This document shows positions 1-9,763 of a stretch of 64,000 nt of DNA, piece by piece (the first letter of the stretch is position 1; each line of letters starts with the position of its first letter). Made by a program: the position numbers and the translations under genes. Source of the stretch: UBA721 sp002705165 (GTDB taxonomy: Bacteria > Planctomycetota > Planctomycetia > Pirellulales > Pirellulaceae); NCBI GenBank assembly GCA_045565995.1, contig JBJLEF010000010.1, positions 176,819 through 240,818 of the forward strand, given 5' to 3'. The notes under the pieces were generated by a model that saw only the letters and a program-made list of their open reading frames with translations, did no database searches and was not told the DNA's origin.

Positions 1-1136
1 CCTTTACTCAAGGGGGGGCCACCGTTGCCTCCGTCATTCATTCTTGGGGTTCGACTGAACTCTCCACACAGCATCACGACGGTTGTTGCAAGAAGCCCTC
101 TCTGATCCAGGTCTTCAAACAAAGTCGCGACGGCAGCGTCCACGCGGGGTAATAATGTTTCATATCCACTCTGCAGGTTCCAGTGGTGATCCCAGCCACT
201 GAATTGGACTGTCACGAAAGACGCTCCCGCCTCCACTAAACGACGGGCTAGCAGCGTGCTTTGTCCCCAGGTGTGACGTCCATATTTGTCTCGTAGAACA
301 TTACTTTCCTGATTGATGTCAAATGCTTGCCGGGCATTTTCTCCGGTAACAAAACTGAATGCCTGCTGGTCAAATTCGTCGAGGGCATCAAAGGTGCCTT
401 TCGATTCGATCTGGCGACTGATTTGGTCAAGTTCACCACGGAGTAGGGTTCGATCCTCAAGCCGATCTACAGTAATGCCTGTTGGTAAAACCATGTTCTG
501 TACTTTGAAATTGGCGTTGTTTGGATCGCCCTTGGTTTGAAAAGGATCATATTGAACGCCTAAGAATTTGCCGCCAAAATATCCTGGTACCCGGCCAACG
601 CTAGACGCTGAGGGAACGGAAACGTAAGGGGGGACTTCGCGATCCACCGTTTCACGCTGTTGAGCAACGATAGCCCCAATCCCGGGGAACTTGCCAGTGT
701 TATTAGCCCCACTGACCCCCATAATTTTCGTCGTAAGCATGCGATGAGCACCACCAAAATGATCGCCAGTGCCATGGTGGAGGGAGCGAACGATTGAGAA
801 TTTGTCGGTATGTTGTGCCTGCTTTGGGTAAAGTTCCGTAATGTCAAATCCGGGTACCTTGGTTTGAATAGGATTCCAAATCCCTCGGTATTCAACCGGA
901 GCATTTGGTTTCATGTCATACATGTCCATATGACCGGGACCGCCATCAAGCCAGATGAGGATTGTAGAAACGTCAGATTTACTGCGGTTTGCACTGGCTG
1001 CTTTGGCCCGTAAAACATCACCTAAGCCAAGGGAGGTCAGGCCGGCAATACCAAGTTGGACGAAACTTCGGCGAGTGATGCCATCGCAGTACCTACCTGA
1101 TGGTTTATCATTATCTTTAGCAAATAGTCGTAACAT
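1..1136 (-). CDS. DUF1501 family protein, partial (3' end outside window)
   Basis: The minus-strand frame is open from an ATG at 1136 to the window edge, giving about 378 residues without a stop. The N-terminus has a Tat-like signal (TRRSFVQLGIAGL). The body carries the family landmarks ILIWLDGGPGHMDMYD near residue 55, the REVPPYVSVPSA region, LLARRLVEAGASFVTV with GWDHH, and GEFSRTPRMND at the truncated end. The GRDHW segment and the C-terminus are outside the window. DUF1501 proteins are exported members of the sulfatase/alkaline-phosphatase-like superfamily; no substrate is known. The Ser in GEFSRTPR, where most copies here have Gly, is a minor variant. The gene stands alone, 124 bp downstream of the kelch gene's stop on the same strand. 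Confidence 0.9.
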   Translation of the reverse strand, partial: MLRLFAKDNDKPSGRYCDGITRRSFVQLGIAGLTSLGLGDVLRAKAASANRSKSDVSTILIWLDGGPGHMDMYDMKPNAPVEYRGIWNPIQTKVPGFDITELYPKQAQHTDKFSIVRSLHHGTGDHFGGAHRMLTTKIMGVSGANNTGKFPGIGAIVAQQRETVDREVPPYVSVPSASSVGRVPGYFGGKFLGVQYDPFQTKGDPNNANFKVQNMVLPTGITVDRLEDRTLLRGELDQISRQIESKGTFDALDEFDQQAFSFVTGENARQAFDINQESNVLRDKYGRHTWGQSTLLARRLVEAGASFVTVQFSGWDHHWNLQSGYETLLPRVDAAVATLFEDLDQRGLLATTVVMLCGEFSRTPRMNDGGNGGPPLSK

Positions 1137-1260
1137 CTGATTCTCGCGTGGTTAAACCGTTTGAACAGTTTCTAGTTTAAATATCGGCGTCCTGATTCTC
1201 AATGTTGATTACTTGTAAACTACGTCTTAGGGGGGGCAGGTGAAAAGCGCTCGGAAAGTC

Positions 1261-2322
1261 CTATTTATTTCCTTTCGACCTTAGGGAAGGTTGCCGTTTC
1301 GTGGGCAACGTAAAGGTTTCCAGGGATTCGTATTTTCCGCTCTCCATACTGGCCCCTCCAATCAGTAGGCCTTGCTGATCAGAGATGGGCAGAAGGCGAT
1401 GAAAAAAGCGGGCGTCTGTGATGGTGTTAATGACTTCGAATTCACCCAGAGAATTGATTGTTTGAATTGAACCGTCATAAGCTGAAACGATGATCTTTCC
1501 GCCCGCATTGCAACTTGCGGTTCCAAACCCGGTTAGCTCCGATTTTCCAATTAGACTGGGCCCATCGGACCACTCGTTGGTACGGCGATCATAGAATGCG
1601 GTGCGAGGGGTCGTCTCACCGGTGTCTTGCATTCCCCCGACGACAAGGATGCCATGTTTTGTAGGTGCCATTGAAACGGCACGCCGACGGTAGGGGAAAT
1701 TCGCAACAGCCTTCCATTGTGCAGTTCGATCACGGAGATTAAATGTCCAGGCGGTTTGGTGCCAGATAGCATCTTTTTCTCCCTGCATTTGCCACCCGCC
1801 AACGACGTAGAGAATCCCCTGCTTGGATACGACGGCGTCAAAGGATGACCGTCCCTCCGGCAGGTCAGGCAGGACCGTCCACTGCTTAGTTTTCAGGTTA
1901 AACCTTGTAAAAGATCGCTGAGACCATAAATCATGTTCATCCCCGGGAGCGTTTTGAGCGGTGAAGCCGCCGAGACGATAGAGCGAATCTTTATAAGCAA
2001 CTAAGGCTAAGCCCTGTAAACGAGGCCCCTGGCTTAAGTTGGTCCATTGTTTTGTATTTAAGTCCAACTCCCACAGCGTATTTGCCTGATCAGCGGTTGA
2101 GTAACGGTGGGCTTGCCCAAAGTGGCCCCCGTAGTAGTAAACTTTGCCTTTGTGAACGGTTGCTCCAAAACTAGTAACTGGTTCCGGTATGGCTGGATAG
2201 GCAATTTCGACTTCATTCGCGTGGATGGGCATGGCAATTACCAAAAAAACTGCAGTTAAAACAGGTTTTAATAGAGAAGTGAGGGTAGTTCTCGGATAGA
2301 TATTTGTCATCATATTGGACAC
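1261..2322 (-). CDS. Exported kelch-repeat (galactose-oxidase-like) beta-propeller protein
   Basis: 353 residues. The N-terminus has a hydrophobic signal (LKPVLTAVFLVIAMPIHA) with predicted cleavage after about residue 35. At least five kelch blades follow, recognised by a hydrophobic strand ending in GG: YYYGGHFG, LYRLGGFT, LYVVGGWQ, ILVVGGMQ and LLIGGASM. Each blade has a conserved Trp/Tyr in the next strand, such as LWELDLNTKQW and FTRFNLKTKQW. No catalytic domain is present, so this is probably a periplasmic or surface binding propeller. ATG at 2322 was taken as the start; the ATGs at codons 4 and 5 are also possible. The genes on both sides are unrelated. Confidence 0.85.
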   Translation of the reverse strand: MSNMMTNIYPRTTLTSLLKPVLTAVFLVIAMPIHANEVEIAYPAIPEPVTSFGATVHKGKVYYYGGHFGQAHRYSTADQANTLWELDLNTKQWTNLSQGPRLQGLALVAYKDSLYRLGGFTAQNAPGDEHDLWSQRSFTRFNLKTKQWTVLPDLPEGRSSFDAVVSKQGILYVVGGWQMQGEKDAIWHQTAWTFNLRDRTAQWKAVANFPYRRRAVSMAPTKHGILVVGGMQDTGETTPRTAFYDRRTNEWSDGPSLIGKSELTGFGTASCNAGGKIIVSAYDGSIQTINSLGEFEVINTITDARFFHRLLPISDQQGLLIGGASMESGKYESLETFTLPTKRQPSLRSKGNK

Positions 2323-2476
2323 AAGCGCCTTTTAGCATAGGTCGTTAAGAAGAAGCGTTTACGAAAAATGTTAGATATAGTTTACAAGATACGACGTTAA
2401 AATGGTTTCGTGCTGTTGTGGATTAGTTCGAAATCTTGGATGATAGTAGTTCGCGGAATGTATTGCACGGACCTCC

Positions 2477-3523
2477 GTGATTCAGTTAAAGCTCATCTTA
2501 CCATTGCGGAAAAACTTAGTGCGATCAGAAAAAGAAATACTGATTGAATCAAAAGAATTCGCCTCTGAAACCCCCTGGGTTAGCTGGTGGTGCATGGTCA
2601 CGACCGCAGTGGTTTGGGTTTCGTGTGTGGTAGCGACACTTCTTACCGATTCCTGGTGGTTACGCCTGTCCTGTAGTTGCCTGCTTGGTTTGGTGCATGT
2701 CCGGTTGTTTGTGATCTATCACGATTTTCAGCATGGTGCACTCCTGCCAAAGTCAAGATTGGTTCGTGCCTTCATGTTTCTATTTGGGTGTATTACGCTG
2801 AGTCCTCCAAGTGTTTGGAAACGTTCGCATAATCATCATCACAAAAACAATGCCAAACTGTTTGGGGCTTCGATTGGTTCTTATCCCGTCATGACGACGG
2901 AAGCCTACGCAGAAGCTGGTTTTTGGCAACGTCTGCTGTACAAGTTTTCGCGTCATCCATTGACGATTGGTGGGGGGTACTTAACAGTATTTTTTATGGG
3001 GATGACGATCCGTCCCTTGTTTCTAAATCCTAAGCGACACTGGGATGCTATCTGCTCCTTATTAGTGCATGCCGGACTTATTGTTGTTCTTGCCTTCACG
3101 GATCCGATGGGGATTCTGTATGTGACGTGTATTCCCATGATCATCGCGGGAGCCTCGGGCGCTTATTTGTTTTATGCACAACACAATTATCCTGATGTTG
3201 CGTTAAAGCTTGGTAAAGACTGGAACTATGTGACGGCAGCCCTGAAGTCGTCGAGCTATATTAAGATGCATCCGATCCTGCATTGGTTTACTGCCAATAT
3301 TGGCTACCATCACGTACACCATCTGAATCATCGCATTCCTTTCTATAAATTGCCGACAGCAATGGCTGCTATTAAAGAACTGCATAATCCCGGCGTCACT
3401 TCATTGCGTCCATGGGATGTCTACAAGTGCTTGCGTTTGAAACTTTGGGACGTAAACGAGGATCGTCTGGTTTCGTTTGCCTGGGCTCGACGTCAACGCA
3501 GAGCATCTCGTATCACGGCGTAG
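2477..3523 (+). CDS. Membrane fatty acid desaturase
   Basis: 348 residues. All three histidine boxes of the membrane-bound desaturase/hydroxylase family are visible: HDFQH at about 82-86, HNHHH at 118-122 and HHVHH at about 276-280. These bind the di-iron centre that introduces double bonds into acyl chains (family knowledge). Hydrophobic segments flank the boxes (VTTAVVWVSCVVATLL, AFMFLFGCITL, and stretches near 165-185 and 200-235), fitting an inner-membrane protein. The start is GTG at 2477. It lacks a clear Shine-Dalgarno, so GTG at 2519 is an alternative that would remove 14 residues. A carotenoid or sphingolipid hydroxylase of the same fold cannot be excluded. Confidence 0.87.
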   Translation: MIQLKLILPLRKNLVRSEKEILIESKEFASETPWVSWWCMVTTAVVWVSCVVATLLTDSWWLRLSCSCLLGLVHVRLFVIYHDFQHGALLPKSRLVRAFMFLFGCITLSPPSVWKRSHNHHHKNNAKLFGASIGSYPVMTTEAYAEAGFWQRLLYKFSRHPLTIGGGYLTVFFMGMTIRPLFLNPKRHWDAICSLLVHAGLIVVLAFTDPMGILYVTCIPMIIAGASGAYLFYAQHNYPDVALKLGKDWNYVTAALKSSSYIKMHPILHWFTANIGYHHVHHLNHRIPFYKLPTAMAAIKELHNPGVTSLRPWDVYKCLRLKLWDVNEDRLVSFAWARRQRRASRITA

Positions 3524-3559
3524 CGAATCCAAAGCCCATTGCCGGTGAAAGGGTAAGTC

Positions 3560-4732
3560 GTGGTCGAATCGAGGGCGAGTAATTGGAGTATTCGCTTCAC
3601 GCATCTTTTCGTGTTCCTGATGTGCTATCTAATTCATAGTTCCTCTACAGGCCAGCAGCCTTTTGTGCAGTATAGCGAACGTGACAGTGCCTATTTGAGT
3701 CGACTACATCGGCAGATTCGCGGGCCGCTGTCCGTTGAGCAAATAAGTGGGCGTGGAGTCCGGCGCTGGCAGGTCATCGCGAGACGGAAACTTACAGAAT
3801 TACTGGGTTTAGATGTGATTGCGAGAGCTAATCGGGGTTACCAGAGCCGGGTTCGTTTGCAGGATTCGATAGCAGATGATGGTTTCAGTCGTACCTTGGG
3901 AAAAATAGAGACTGAAGCAGGGATTGAGATTCCGTTCTGGTTACTCATTCCCAATGGAAAGCAACAGCAACCGCGTCCTCTGGCTATTTGCGCACAAGGG
4001 CATGGTGGTAATAGTTGGAACAACTATGCAGGCATCTACCAAAACGCAGCGGAACGTGACAAGGCATTAGCTCGAAATGCCACTCCGGGACTTGAGTCCG
4101 TACGCCGTGGATATATTACTATTGTTCCTGCTGTCCGGGGTTTATCGACAGTCACTTCCATTGCAGACCCGAAGGGTCGGCATGGTAACCAACTTTGCCG
4201 AGCTCAGTTGATTCATTGTCTGCTGGTAGGTCGCACCGCAATTGGGGAGCGCGTTTGGGACTGTCAGAAAATCCTTGATTGGGCACTGACAGCGCTGCCC
4301 AATGTCGATGCGAAACGGGTGCTGTTCACAGGGAATTCGGGCGGCGGGGTGCTTTCGGTGTATATGGCGGCCTTAGATGAACGAATTGCGGTTGCAGTAC
4401 CCAGTTGTTCGTTTACTTCCTATACCGATGATTCCGGTTTTGTCTTTCACTGTGATTGTTGCCTGGTTCCGCGGGTGCAATCCGAGCTGGGAGACTTTTC
4501 TGATATTGGAGCACTCGTCGTTCCCCGATATTTATTAGCCGTGCATGGTAAGCAGGATGGGCTGCATCACTACCCGGCGGTCGAAGCAGCGATGGCTCGC
4601 GTTGCTCGTGTGTACGACCGTCTCGATCAGGAGGAAAGATTTGCTCATCGTTGGGGTGAGCAGGGACATAAGTTTTACCCTGATTTGATGTGGCCTTTTA
4701 TCGAAAATGCGTTTGCGGAAATCGACAAGTAG
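3560..4732 (+). CDS. Exported alpha/beta hydrolase (acetyl-xylan-esterase/dienelactone-hydrolase-like)
   Basis: 390 residues starting at GTG 3560. The N-terminal hydrophobic segment (THLFVFLMCYLIHSSS) looks like a signal peptide. The nucleophile elbow is GNSGG with Ser260, preceded by the strand KRVLF. The likely catalytic His lies in GEQGHKFYPD near residue 374. An earlier strand ends in CAQGHGG, typical of the oxyanion region of this hydrolase group. The acid is probably in the DGLHHYPAV/VHGKQDG loop. The family hydrolyses ester bonds; a sugar-ester substrate is an inference from the polysaccharide-degrading context. Its 3' end lies 25 bp before the preferred helicase start, so the two genes may be co-transcribed. 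Confidence 0.82.
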   Translation: MVESRASNWSIRFTHLFVFLMCYLIHSSSTGQQPFVQYSERDSAYLSRLHRQIRGPLSVEQISGRGVRRWQVIARRKLTELLGLDVIARANRGYQSRVRLQDSIADDGFSRTLGKIETEAGIEIPFWLLIPNGKQQQPRPLAICAQGHGGNSWNNYAGIYQNAAERDKALARNATPGLESVRRGYITIVPAVRGLSTVTSIADPKGRHGNQLCRAQLIHCLLVGRTAIGERVWDCQKILDWALTALPNVDAKRVLFTGNSGGGVLSVYMAALDERIAVAVPSCSFTSYTDDSGFVFHCDCCLVPRVQSELGDFSDIGALVVPRYLLAVHGKQDGLHHYPAVEAAMARVARVYDRLDQEERFAHRWGEQGHKFYPDLMWPFIENAFAEIDK

Positions 4733-4757
4733 TCTTGGTGGTAAGGTCTCTAATCTA

Positions 4758-6620
4758 ATGCAATCCCATCTGGATCAATTAATCGACTGGATAGATCAGG
4801 AGTCAGCTGCTCAGGCCAAGCAGTTAGCTGAGCGTCGGCAACGCAGTGGAGATGGTGGAGCTGAAAGAACAGGAGATACACTCCTGGATATGGCAGTGGC
4901 TGATATGCGGCCCGGGCTTGCGGGGACGACAATCACCTCATTTGTGAAACGAAATCGAGATATTGGTCTTCCGCCTAACAGGTTTCGTGTCGGGACGCCG
5001 GTGATGGCCACCGGTAATGGAGCGGATGTGGAGATTGCTCGCGGGGTAGTCGTCGGCAGAGATTCTCAAACCTTAAAAGTGTCTTTGCCCTTTGTCCCGG
5101 AGGGAACCCGGTATCGCTTAGACGTCCAGCCGGATGAGATCACGCGCAAAAGACAAAAAGAAGTTCTTGCCGGTTTACCAGAGGCTGCCGGGAGGTTAGG
5201 ACACTTGAAAGAGGTGTTGCTGGGTAGTCGACCACCGGAGTCGACGGGCGTGACCTATGAGAATGCGAAGCTTAATTCGTCGCAGCTTGCGGCTGTACAG
5301 CAATGCCTTTCAGCGAAGGATATTAGCATTATTCATGGGCCTCCGGGGACGGGCAAAACCACGACGGTTGTGGAGTTAATTAAGGCATCTGTGGAGCGAG
5401 GGGGAAAGATACTTGCCACCGCACCAAGTAATACTGCTGTTGATAACCTCCTCGAAAAACTTGTTTCAGCAGGGGTGAATGCGGTTCGTTTGGGACATCC
5501 GGCTCGTGTTGATCGCAGCTTAGTTCAACACACGCTTGACGCCCGGGTGTCTCGGGATGAGACGATGGAAATCGTGAAGGATATGCGTCGTGAATCAGAG
5601 CAGTGTTTTCGTAAGGCTGGGAGATATACAAGAAGTCAGCCGCCTCGTGGTGCTAAACAGGATATGTATAAGGAAGGGAAGCGTTTACGGCAGGACGCCC
5701 GGCTTCTGGAGAAAACGGTGGTAGATTGGGTTTTGGATCGTGCTGATGTGATTTGCGCGACCAATTCGATCAATATTCATTTACTCACAGGACGGCGCTT
5801 CGATCTGGCCGTGATTGATGAAGCCTGTCAGTGCACTGAACCGTCCTGTTGGGTGCCACTACAGTTGGCTGATAAACTGGTTTTGGCAGGCGATCACTGT
5901 CAGTTGCCACCGACGGTAGTTTCAGCCAGGGCTGCTAAACAAGGATTTACGGTCAGCTTGCTCGAGCGTTTAGTCGGTTTGTATGGTGACCAAATTACAA
6001 CGCGTCTGGCAACGCAATATCGAATGCATACCCAGATTATGCAGTTTTCATCGGACCATTTTTATGAAAGCGGCTTAACAGCAGACGAATCAGTGGCAGA
6101 CCATCTTTTACATGACCTTCAAGATGTATCGACGGCAACTCTGACTTCAACGGCCGTGCAGTTCATTGATACGGCAGGTGCTGATTGGGATGAAGAGCGT
6201 GAAGAGGGGAGTGAAAGTCGCTTTAATCCCTCGGAGGCCCAGTTGGTGCTGAAAAAGGTAAAGGCCTTAGTGGAATGTGGCGTTACCCCGAGTTCGATTG
6301 CGGTGATCACGCCGTACGCGGCTCAGGCAAGGTATATTCGCTCCCTCAATGAATTTCATGGAATCGAGATCGATACAGTCGACGGATTTCAAGGCCGTGA
6401 AAAAGAGGTCGTGATCATTTCTTGTGTGCGCTGCAATCGTGATGGTGAAATTGGATTCCTCGGCGATACACGCCGGATGAATGTAGCTTTGACGCGTGCT
6501 CGTCGTAAGTTGATCGTGATAGGTGATAGTGCGACGTTGGGAAATAATGAATTTTACTCCCAATTGCTTAGGTACTTTGAGCAAATTGACGCTTATTCCA
6601 GTGTTTGGACTGAAACGTAA
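4758..6620 (+). CDS. Superfamily 1 helicase, UPF1/IGHMBP2-like
   Basis: 620 residues from ATG 4758. Helicase motifs appear in order: Walker A GPPGTGKTTT (about 194-203), ATAPSNTAVDNL (Ia), VIDEACQ (Walker B/II), LAGDHCQLPPTV (III), TRLATQYRMH (IV), TVDGFQGREKEVVI (V) and NVALTRARRKLIVIGD (VI). This is the UPF1-like SF1B arrangement (AAA_11/AAA_12), ATP-dependent 5'-3' unwinding of RNA or DNA. The frame is also open to an ATG at 4707, but that start would overlap the upstream gene by 26 bp and adds a non-conserved 17-residue tail, so the internal ATG is preferred. Cytoplasmic; no signal peptide. It stops 6 bp from the convergent 6627-8171 gene. Confidence 0.93.
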   Translation: MQSHLDQLIDWIDQESAAQAKQLAERRQRSGDGGAERTGDTLLDMAVADMRPGLAGTTITSFVKRNRDIGLPPNRFRVGTPVMATGNGADVEIARGVVVGRDSQTLKVSLPFVPEGTRYRLDVQPDEITRKRQKEVLAGLPEAAGRLGHLKEVLLGSRPPESTGVTYENAKLNSSQLAAVQQCLSAKDISIIHGPPGTGKTTTVVELIKASVERGGKILATAPSNTAVDNLLEKLVSAGVNAVRLGHPARVDRSLVQHTLDARVSRDETMEIVKDMRRESEQCFRKAGRYTRSQPPRGAKQDMYKEGKRLRQDARLLEKTVVDWVLDRADVICATNSINIHLLTGRRFDLAVIDEACQCTEPSCWVPLQLADKLVLAGDHCQLPPTVVSARAAKQGFTVSLLERLVGLYGDQITTRLATQYRMHTQIMQFSSDHFYESGLTADESVADHLLHDLQDVSTATLTSTAVQFIDTAGADWDEEREEGSESRFNPSEAQLVLKKVKALVECGVTPSSIAVITPYAAQARYIRSLNEFHGIEIDTVDGFQGREKEVVIISCVRCNRDGEIGFLGDTRRMNVALTRARRKLIVIGDSATLGNNEFYSQLLRYFEQIDAYSSVWTET

Positions 6621-6626
6621 TGTGAG

Positions 6627-8171
6627 CTATTGAGCCTTAAGATGATCAAGTAAGTTGGTTGTGATGACCTGGACTCGCTTATCCGGACCTTGCGGTGTGG
6701 CTCCGTGAGCAGCAGGACGGACATACCCAGGTGGCTCACTCAAACCATCTCCCCACCAACAGCTGGAGGCATTGAATACCAAGTTCCCCTTTGGCCCGGG
6801 ATAAAGGGTGGATGTATAGGTTCCTGTGCCTGCTCCACTATTGGTTGTGCCCTGGGCTACGATTTCCAGACCGGGTATGTTGGCAGGGTCGCCATGCCAT
6901 TCCCAGCCAACCAGTCCGGGGATGCCTTCTCCCTTCTTCATCCCCGAATTAGCGAATAGCCAGTGATTCGGCTGGGTGCAGATGTAATCTGCACCCCCCA
7001 CGACAGGTCCCGTACTGCGGGCTCCAATAATGTCGGCCTCATTAGGTGCGGTTCGAGGCAGTGTTTTCATGGAATGGAAAAGGTCGTCCCCGATTTTGTC
7101 GCGTGGGCCAAACCGGTCGATTCTGGAAATTATTCGATTTGGTCTACCGTCGGAAGAAGGCTTCATCTCGAGCAGTCCACAACAGGTGTTCCCAGAGAGA
7201 AAAGCTACATTCAGGCCACCTCGAATAGCAGATCGGACGTTATTGAACATATCCATCGAATAATATTCGTCATGGCCCGCTGAAATCAGGGTTCCGGCAC
7301 GCATTAAGCTTCCTCCGGAGGCATGTGTGTCGATGTTCGAGCAATAACTAACATCGTAGCCTCTTGATTCCAACCAATAGGCAATTGGTAGTTCCCAACA
7401 AAACCATTCGCCTGAGCCTGTGGTCAGCGGTGCATCAAAGATTTGGCAATACTTGCCATACGGTCGATCAAAGCTAACGTCGACGCCGGCACCCCAGTAC
7501 CAAACGGTTTCGTCGTTATCGTAAAGCGAGTATTGGCTCGGCCATCGGTTATAAGCGTTCCAGGTGGTATCAGAGCACTGGAATAAGAAATCTACTTTAC
7601 GATCATCTTTGATGATAAACGTGATGTAACTTTGCATCCCCGTTTCTAGCGAAGTAAGTTTGCATAAATAGACGCCGCTTACCCAGTCTTCTTTAATGGT
7701 GAATTCGAGGCAGGGCTCCCACTGGCATTCCCGTAACCTGTTTTTCCCAATGTCCGGATCAACCTGCGTTTTGCCATCAAATATCCCTAAACTAGCTATC
7801 TTGCGACCACCGCTTCCGTTGTAGTATCCGGATCGATATAAATCGATTGTGAATTTAGAAGCTGGATTACAAGATACATGCAGTGAGATCGTATCGCCTG
7901 CGGAGACACTGGTGTTGGACGCATAGCCTTCGATCGAAGGGCAACGAAACTTTGTGTTGGGATCGATTGCGGTTTTGGTTAGCATCCATTCGCGAGTTCC
8001 CGGATGGGTGTTCTCTTTACGTATTAAGTGAGAACGCCGGCGGGAAAACTGGCCATGATCCGCAAACACAGGTAGAGGTCCGGAAACCACGCCCGGCAGC
8101 AAGGCAGCTGTTCCAAAGGAGGCCATCGCTTTAAGCACTTCACGTCGGTTGTTGGGCTGAGATCTGGTCAT
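6627..8171 (-). CDS. Tat-exported N,N-dimethylformamidase beta-subunit-like protein
   Basis: 514 residues. The N-terminus NNRREVLKAMASFG is a twin-arginine signal. Residues about 60-190 form a beta-sandwich-like part (GDTISLHVSC, FTIDLYRSGYY, WVSGVYLCKLTS). The main domain (about 190-510) has FQCSDTTWNAYNRWP, SHGL-type substitutes, AGHDEYY and AFLSGNTCC, characteristic of the C-terminal domain of the N,N-dimethylformamidase large subunit. In the characterised enzyme this domain helps hydrolyse the amide. Planctomycete homologues are uncharacterised, so the substrate is unknown. It is transcribed convergently with the helicase and divergently from the DUF1501 gene at 8304. Confidence 0.8.
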   Translation of the reverse strand: MTRSQPNNRREVLKAMASFGTAALLPGVVSGPLPVFADHGQFSRRRSHLIRKENTHPGTREWMLTKTAIDPNTKFRCPSIEGYASNTSVSAGDTISLHVSCNPASKFTIDLYRSGYYNGSGGRKIASLGIFDGKTQVDPDIGKNRLRECQWEPCLEFTIKEDWVSGVYLCKLTSLETGMQSYITFIIKDDRKVDFLFQCSDTTWNAYNRWPSQYSLYDNDETVWYWGAGVDVSFDRPYGKYCQIFDAPLTTGSGEWFCWELPIAYWLESRGYDVSYCSNIDTHASGGSLMRAGTLISAGHDEYYSMDMFNNVRSAIRGGLNVAFLSGNTCCGLLEMKPSSDGRPNRIISRIDRFGPRDKIGDDLFHSMKTLPRTAPNEADIIGARSTGPVVGGADYICTQPNHWLFANSGMKKGEGIPGLVGWEWHGDPANIPGLEIVAQGTTNSGAGTGTYTSTLYPGPKGNLVFNASSCWWGDGLSEPPGYVRPAAHGATPQGPDKRVQVITTNLLDHLKAQ

Positions 8172-8303
8172 CGAAAGGGGCGCTCTCTTGAAAAATTAAA
8201 CGGTGAACCGTAAGTCGTTAAGTCTGATTGTAAAAGAATCAGGTGGAATTTCACGCATATGCTAAGATATAGATACAGTTAAATTCTAAAGGTAGTTGGT
8301 AGT

Positions 8304-9719
8304 ATGCAACGACGCGAGCTTCTAAAAATGGGGATGTATGGTTTTGGGGGCTTAAGTCTCTCTCAATTCATGCAGGCACGTGCTTACAGTACGGAGTTGG
8401 CAGCGCAACCCGGAATGGGATTGGCAACGGCGGATAATCGGCATGGCGACCGGACGGCAATTATTCTGGTTTGGCAGCGAGGTGGGTGCAGTCATCTGGA
8501 TACCTGGGATCCAAAACCAGATGCTCCGTCTGAATTTCGCGGCCCTTATCAGTCGCTAGAAACCAATGTGCCTGGGATGCGACTGACTGAACTGTTGCCT
8601 CAGTTATCGAAGTGTGCCGATAAATACTCGCTCCTAAGAAGTGTTGCTCATACCGGCGGTGGACACCCTGCTGGATCGTTACAAATTCTGGCTGGCGACC
8701 CCGATGCAAAAGACAAGACGTTACCTGTATTACCTGACTGGATGTCGATTGCAAATTACCTTAGACACAATCCGAAACGCGAGATCCCTAATTATATTAC
8801 CGTGAATCCAGTGGATCGTTACGATTCCTTCACGATCGCTGGGTCGACATACTTAGGTCCTTCGCATGATCCTTTTCGAGTGGTTGGCGATCCCAGTCAA
8901 CCCGACTTCAAGGTTCCTAATATAGGGATCGGTGATGAAGGTGTTGCCAGTCGCTTCAAGAAACGCCTCGATTTGAAGCGGGGCCTTGATCGAGTTAAAG
9001 CCGAGATTGATCAGGCGGGTGTGATGGAAGCAATGAATGACTTTGATCGTCAGGCACTGAACTTACTAACCAGTCCCAAGGCACAGGCGGCGTTTGATCT
9101 TTCCAGGGAAAAAGAGTCCGTTCGTGAACGCTATGGTAAGAATCAGTGGGGACAGCAACTCTTGATGGCCCGTCGTTTAGTCGAGGCAGGCGTCGAAATC
9201 GTGACAACGGAACTGGACGGACCATTGTGCGGACGGGTTGCCAACTGGGATGATCATGCGGTGAATCACCACGTGTTCGATGCTTTGGATTTTCGGATGC
9301 CCACCTTTGATCAGGCAGTGTCCGCGTTGATTGAAGATGTTTATGACCGGGGATTAGATCGTAGAGTGTTAGTTGTAGTCGCTGGCGAATTTGGCCGTAC
9401 ACCTCGCATTTCTAATGTCGCGAGTAGTGGCGGTGGCGTCGCCAGTGGAACTAAAGGGACAGTGCAGCCGGGTCGTGATCATTGGCCTCGCGCTAATACA
9501 ATGTTGTTTGCAGGTGGCGGGATTCAGACGGGCCAGATCATTGGGGCCACAGATGCTCGGGGCGAAGATCCTGTCGAACGTCGTGTATCGCCGGGTGACT
9601 TTCTGGCGACTTTGTACAATCATCTGGGTTTAGAGGCAGCACGGATTTCGGTGCCGGATCAGTCAGGCAGGCCGATCCCCATTCTTCCGCGTGGTAAAGT
9701 GATTTCTGAATTAACGTAG
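8304..9719 (+). CDS. DUF1501 family protein
   Basis: 471 residues. The N-terminus QRRELLKMGMYGFGG is a Tat-type signal. Family blocks are IILVWQRGGCSHLDTWDPKP (about 52-71), SLLRSVAHTGGGHPAG, LLMARRLVEAGVEIVTT, VAGEFGRTPRISN and GRDHWPRANTMLFAGGG; the C-terminus is DQSGRPIPILPRG. The usual 'DGGPSH' motif is RGGCSH here. A divergent 132-bp spacer separates it from the formamidase-like gene and contains a 6-bp-stem hairpin (8224-8242). A start codon for an MlrC-type gene follows 44 bp downstream, suggesting a two-gene transcript. Confidence 0.92.
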   Translation: MQRRELLKMGMYGFGGLSLSQFMQARAYSTELAAQPGMGLATADNRHGDRTAIILVWQRGGCSHLDTWDPKPDAPSEFRGPYQSLETNVPGMRLTELLPQLSKCADKYSLLRSVAHTGGGHPAGSLQILAGDPDAKDKTLPVLPDWMSIANYLRHNPKREIPNYITVNPVDRYDSFTIAGSTYLGPSHDPFRVVGDPSQPDFKVPNIGIGDEGVASRFKKRLDLKRGLDRVKAEIDQAGVMEAMNDFDRQALNLLTSPKAQAAFDLSREKESVRERYGKNQWGQQLLMARRLVEAGVEIVTTELDGPLCGRVANWDDHAVNHHVFDALDFRMPTFDQAVSALIEDVYDRGLDRRVLVVVAGEFGRTPRISNVASSGGGVASGTKGTVQPGRDHWPRANTMLFAGGGIQTGQIIGATDARGEDPVERRVSPGDFLATLYNHLGLEAARISVPDQSGRPIPILPRGKVISELT

Positions 9720-9763
9720 AGCTTCAAGGGGAAGGGACGTAATAGGTCCTTAGTGGTGACGTT

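Noticed and set aside
4707..4757. Upstream ATG start for the helicase
   Set aside because: Overlaps the hydrolase gene and adds a basic non-conserved tail; internal ATG at 4758 fits better.
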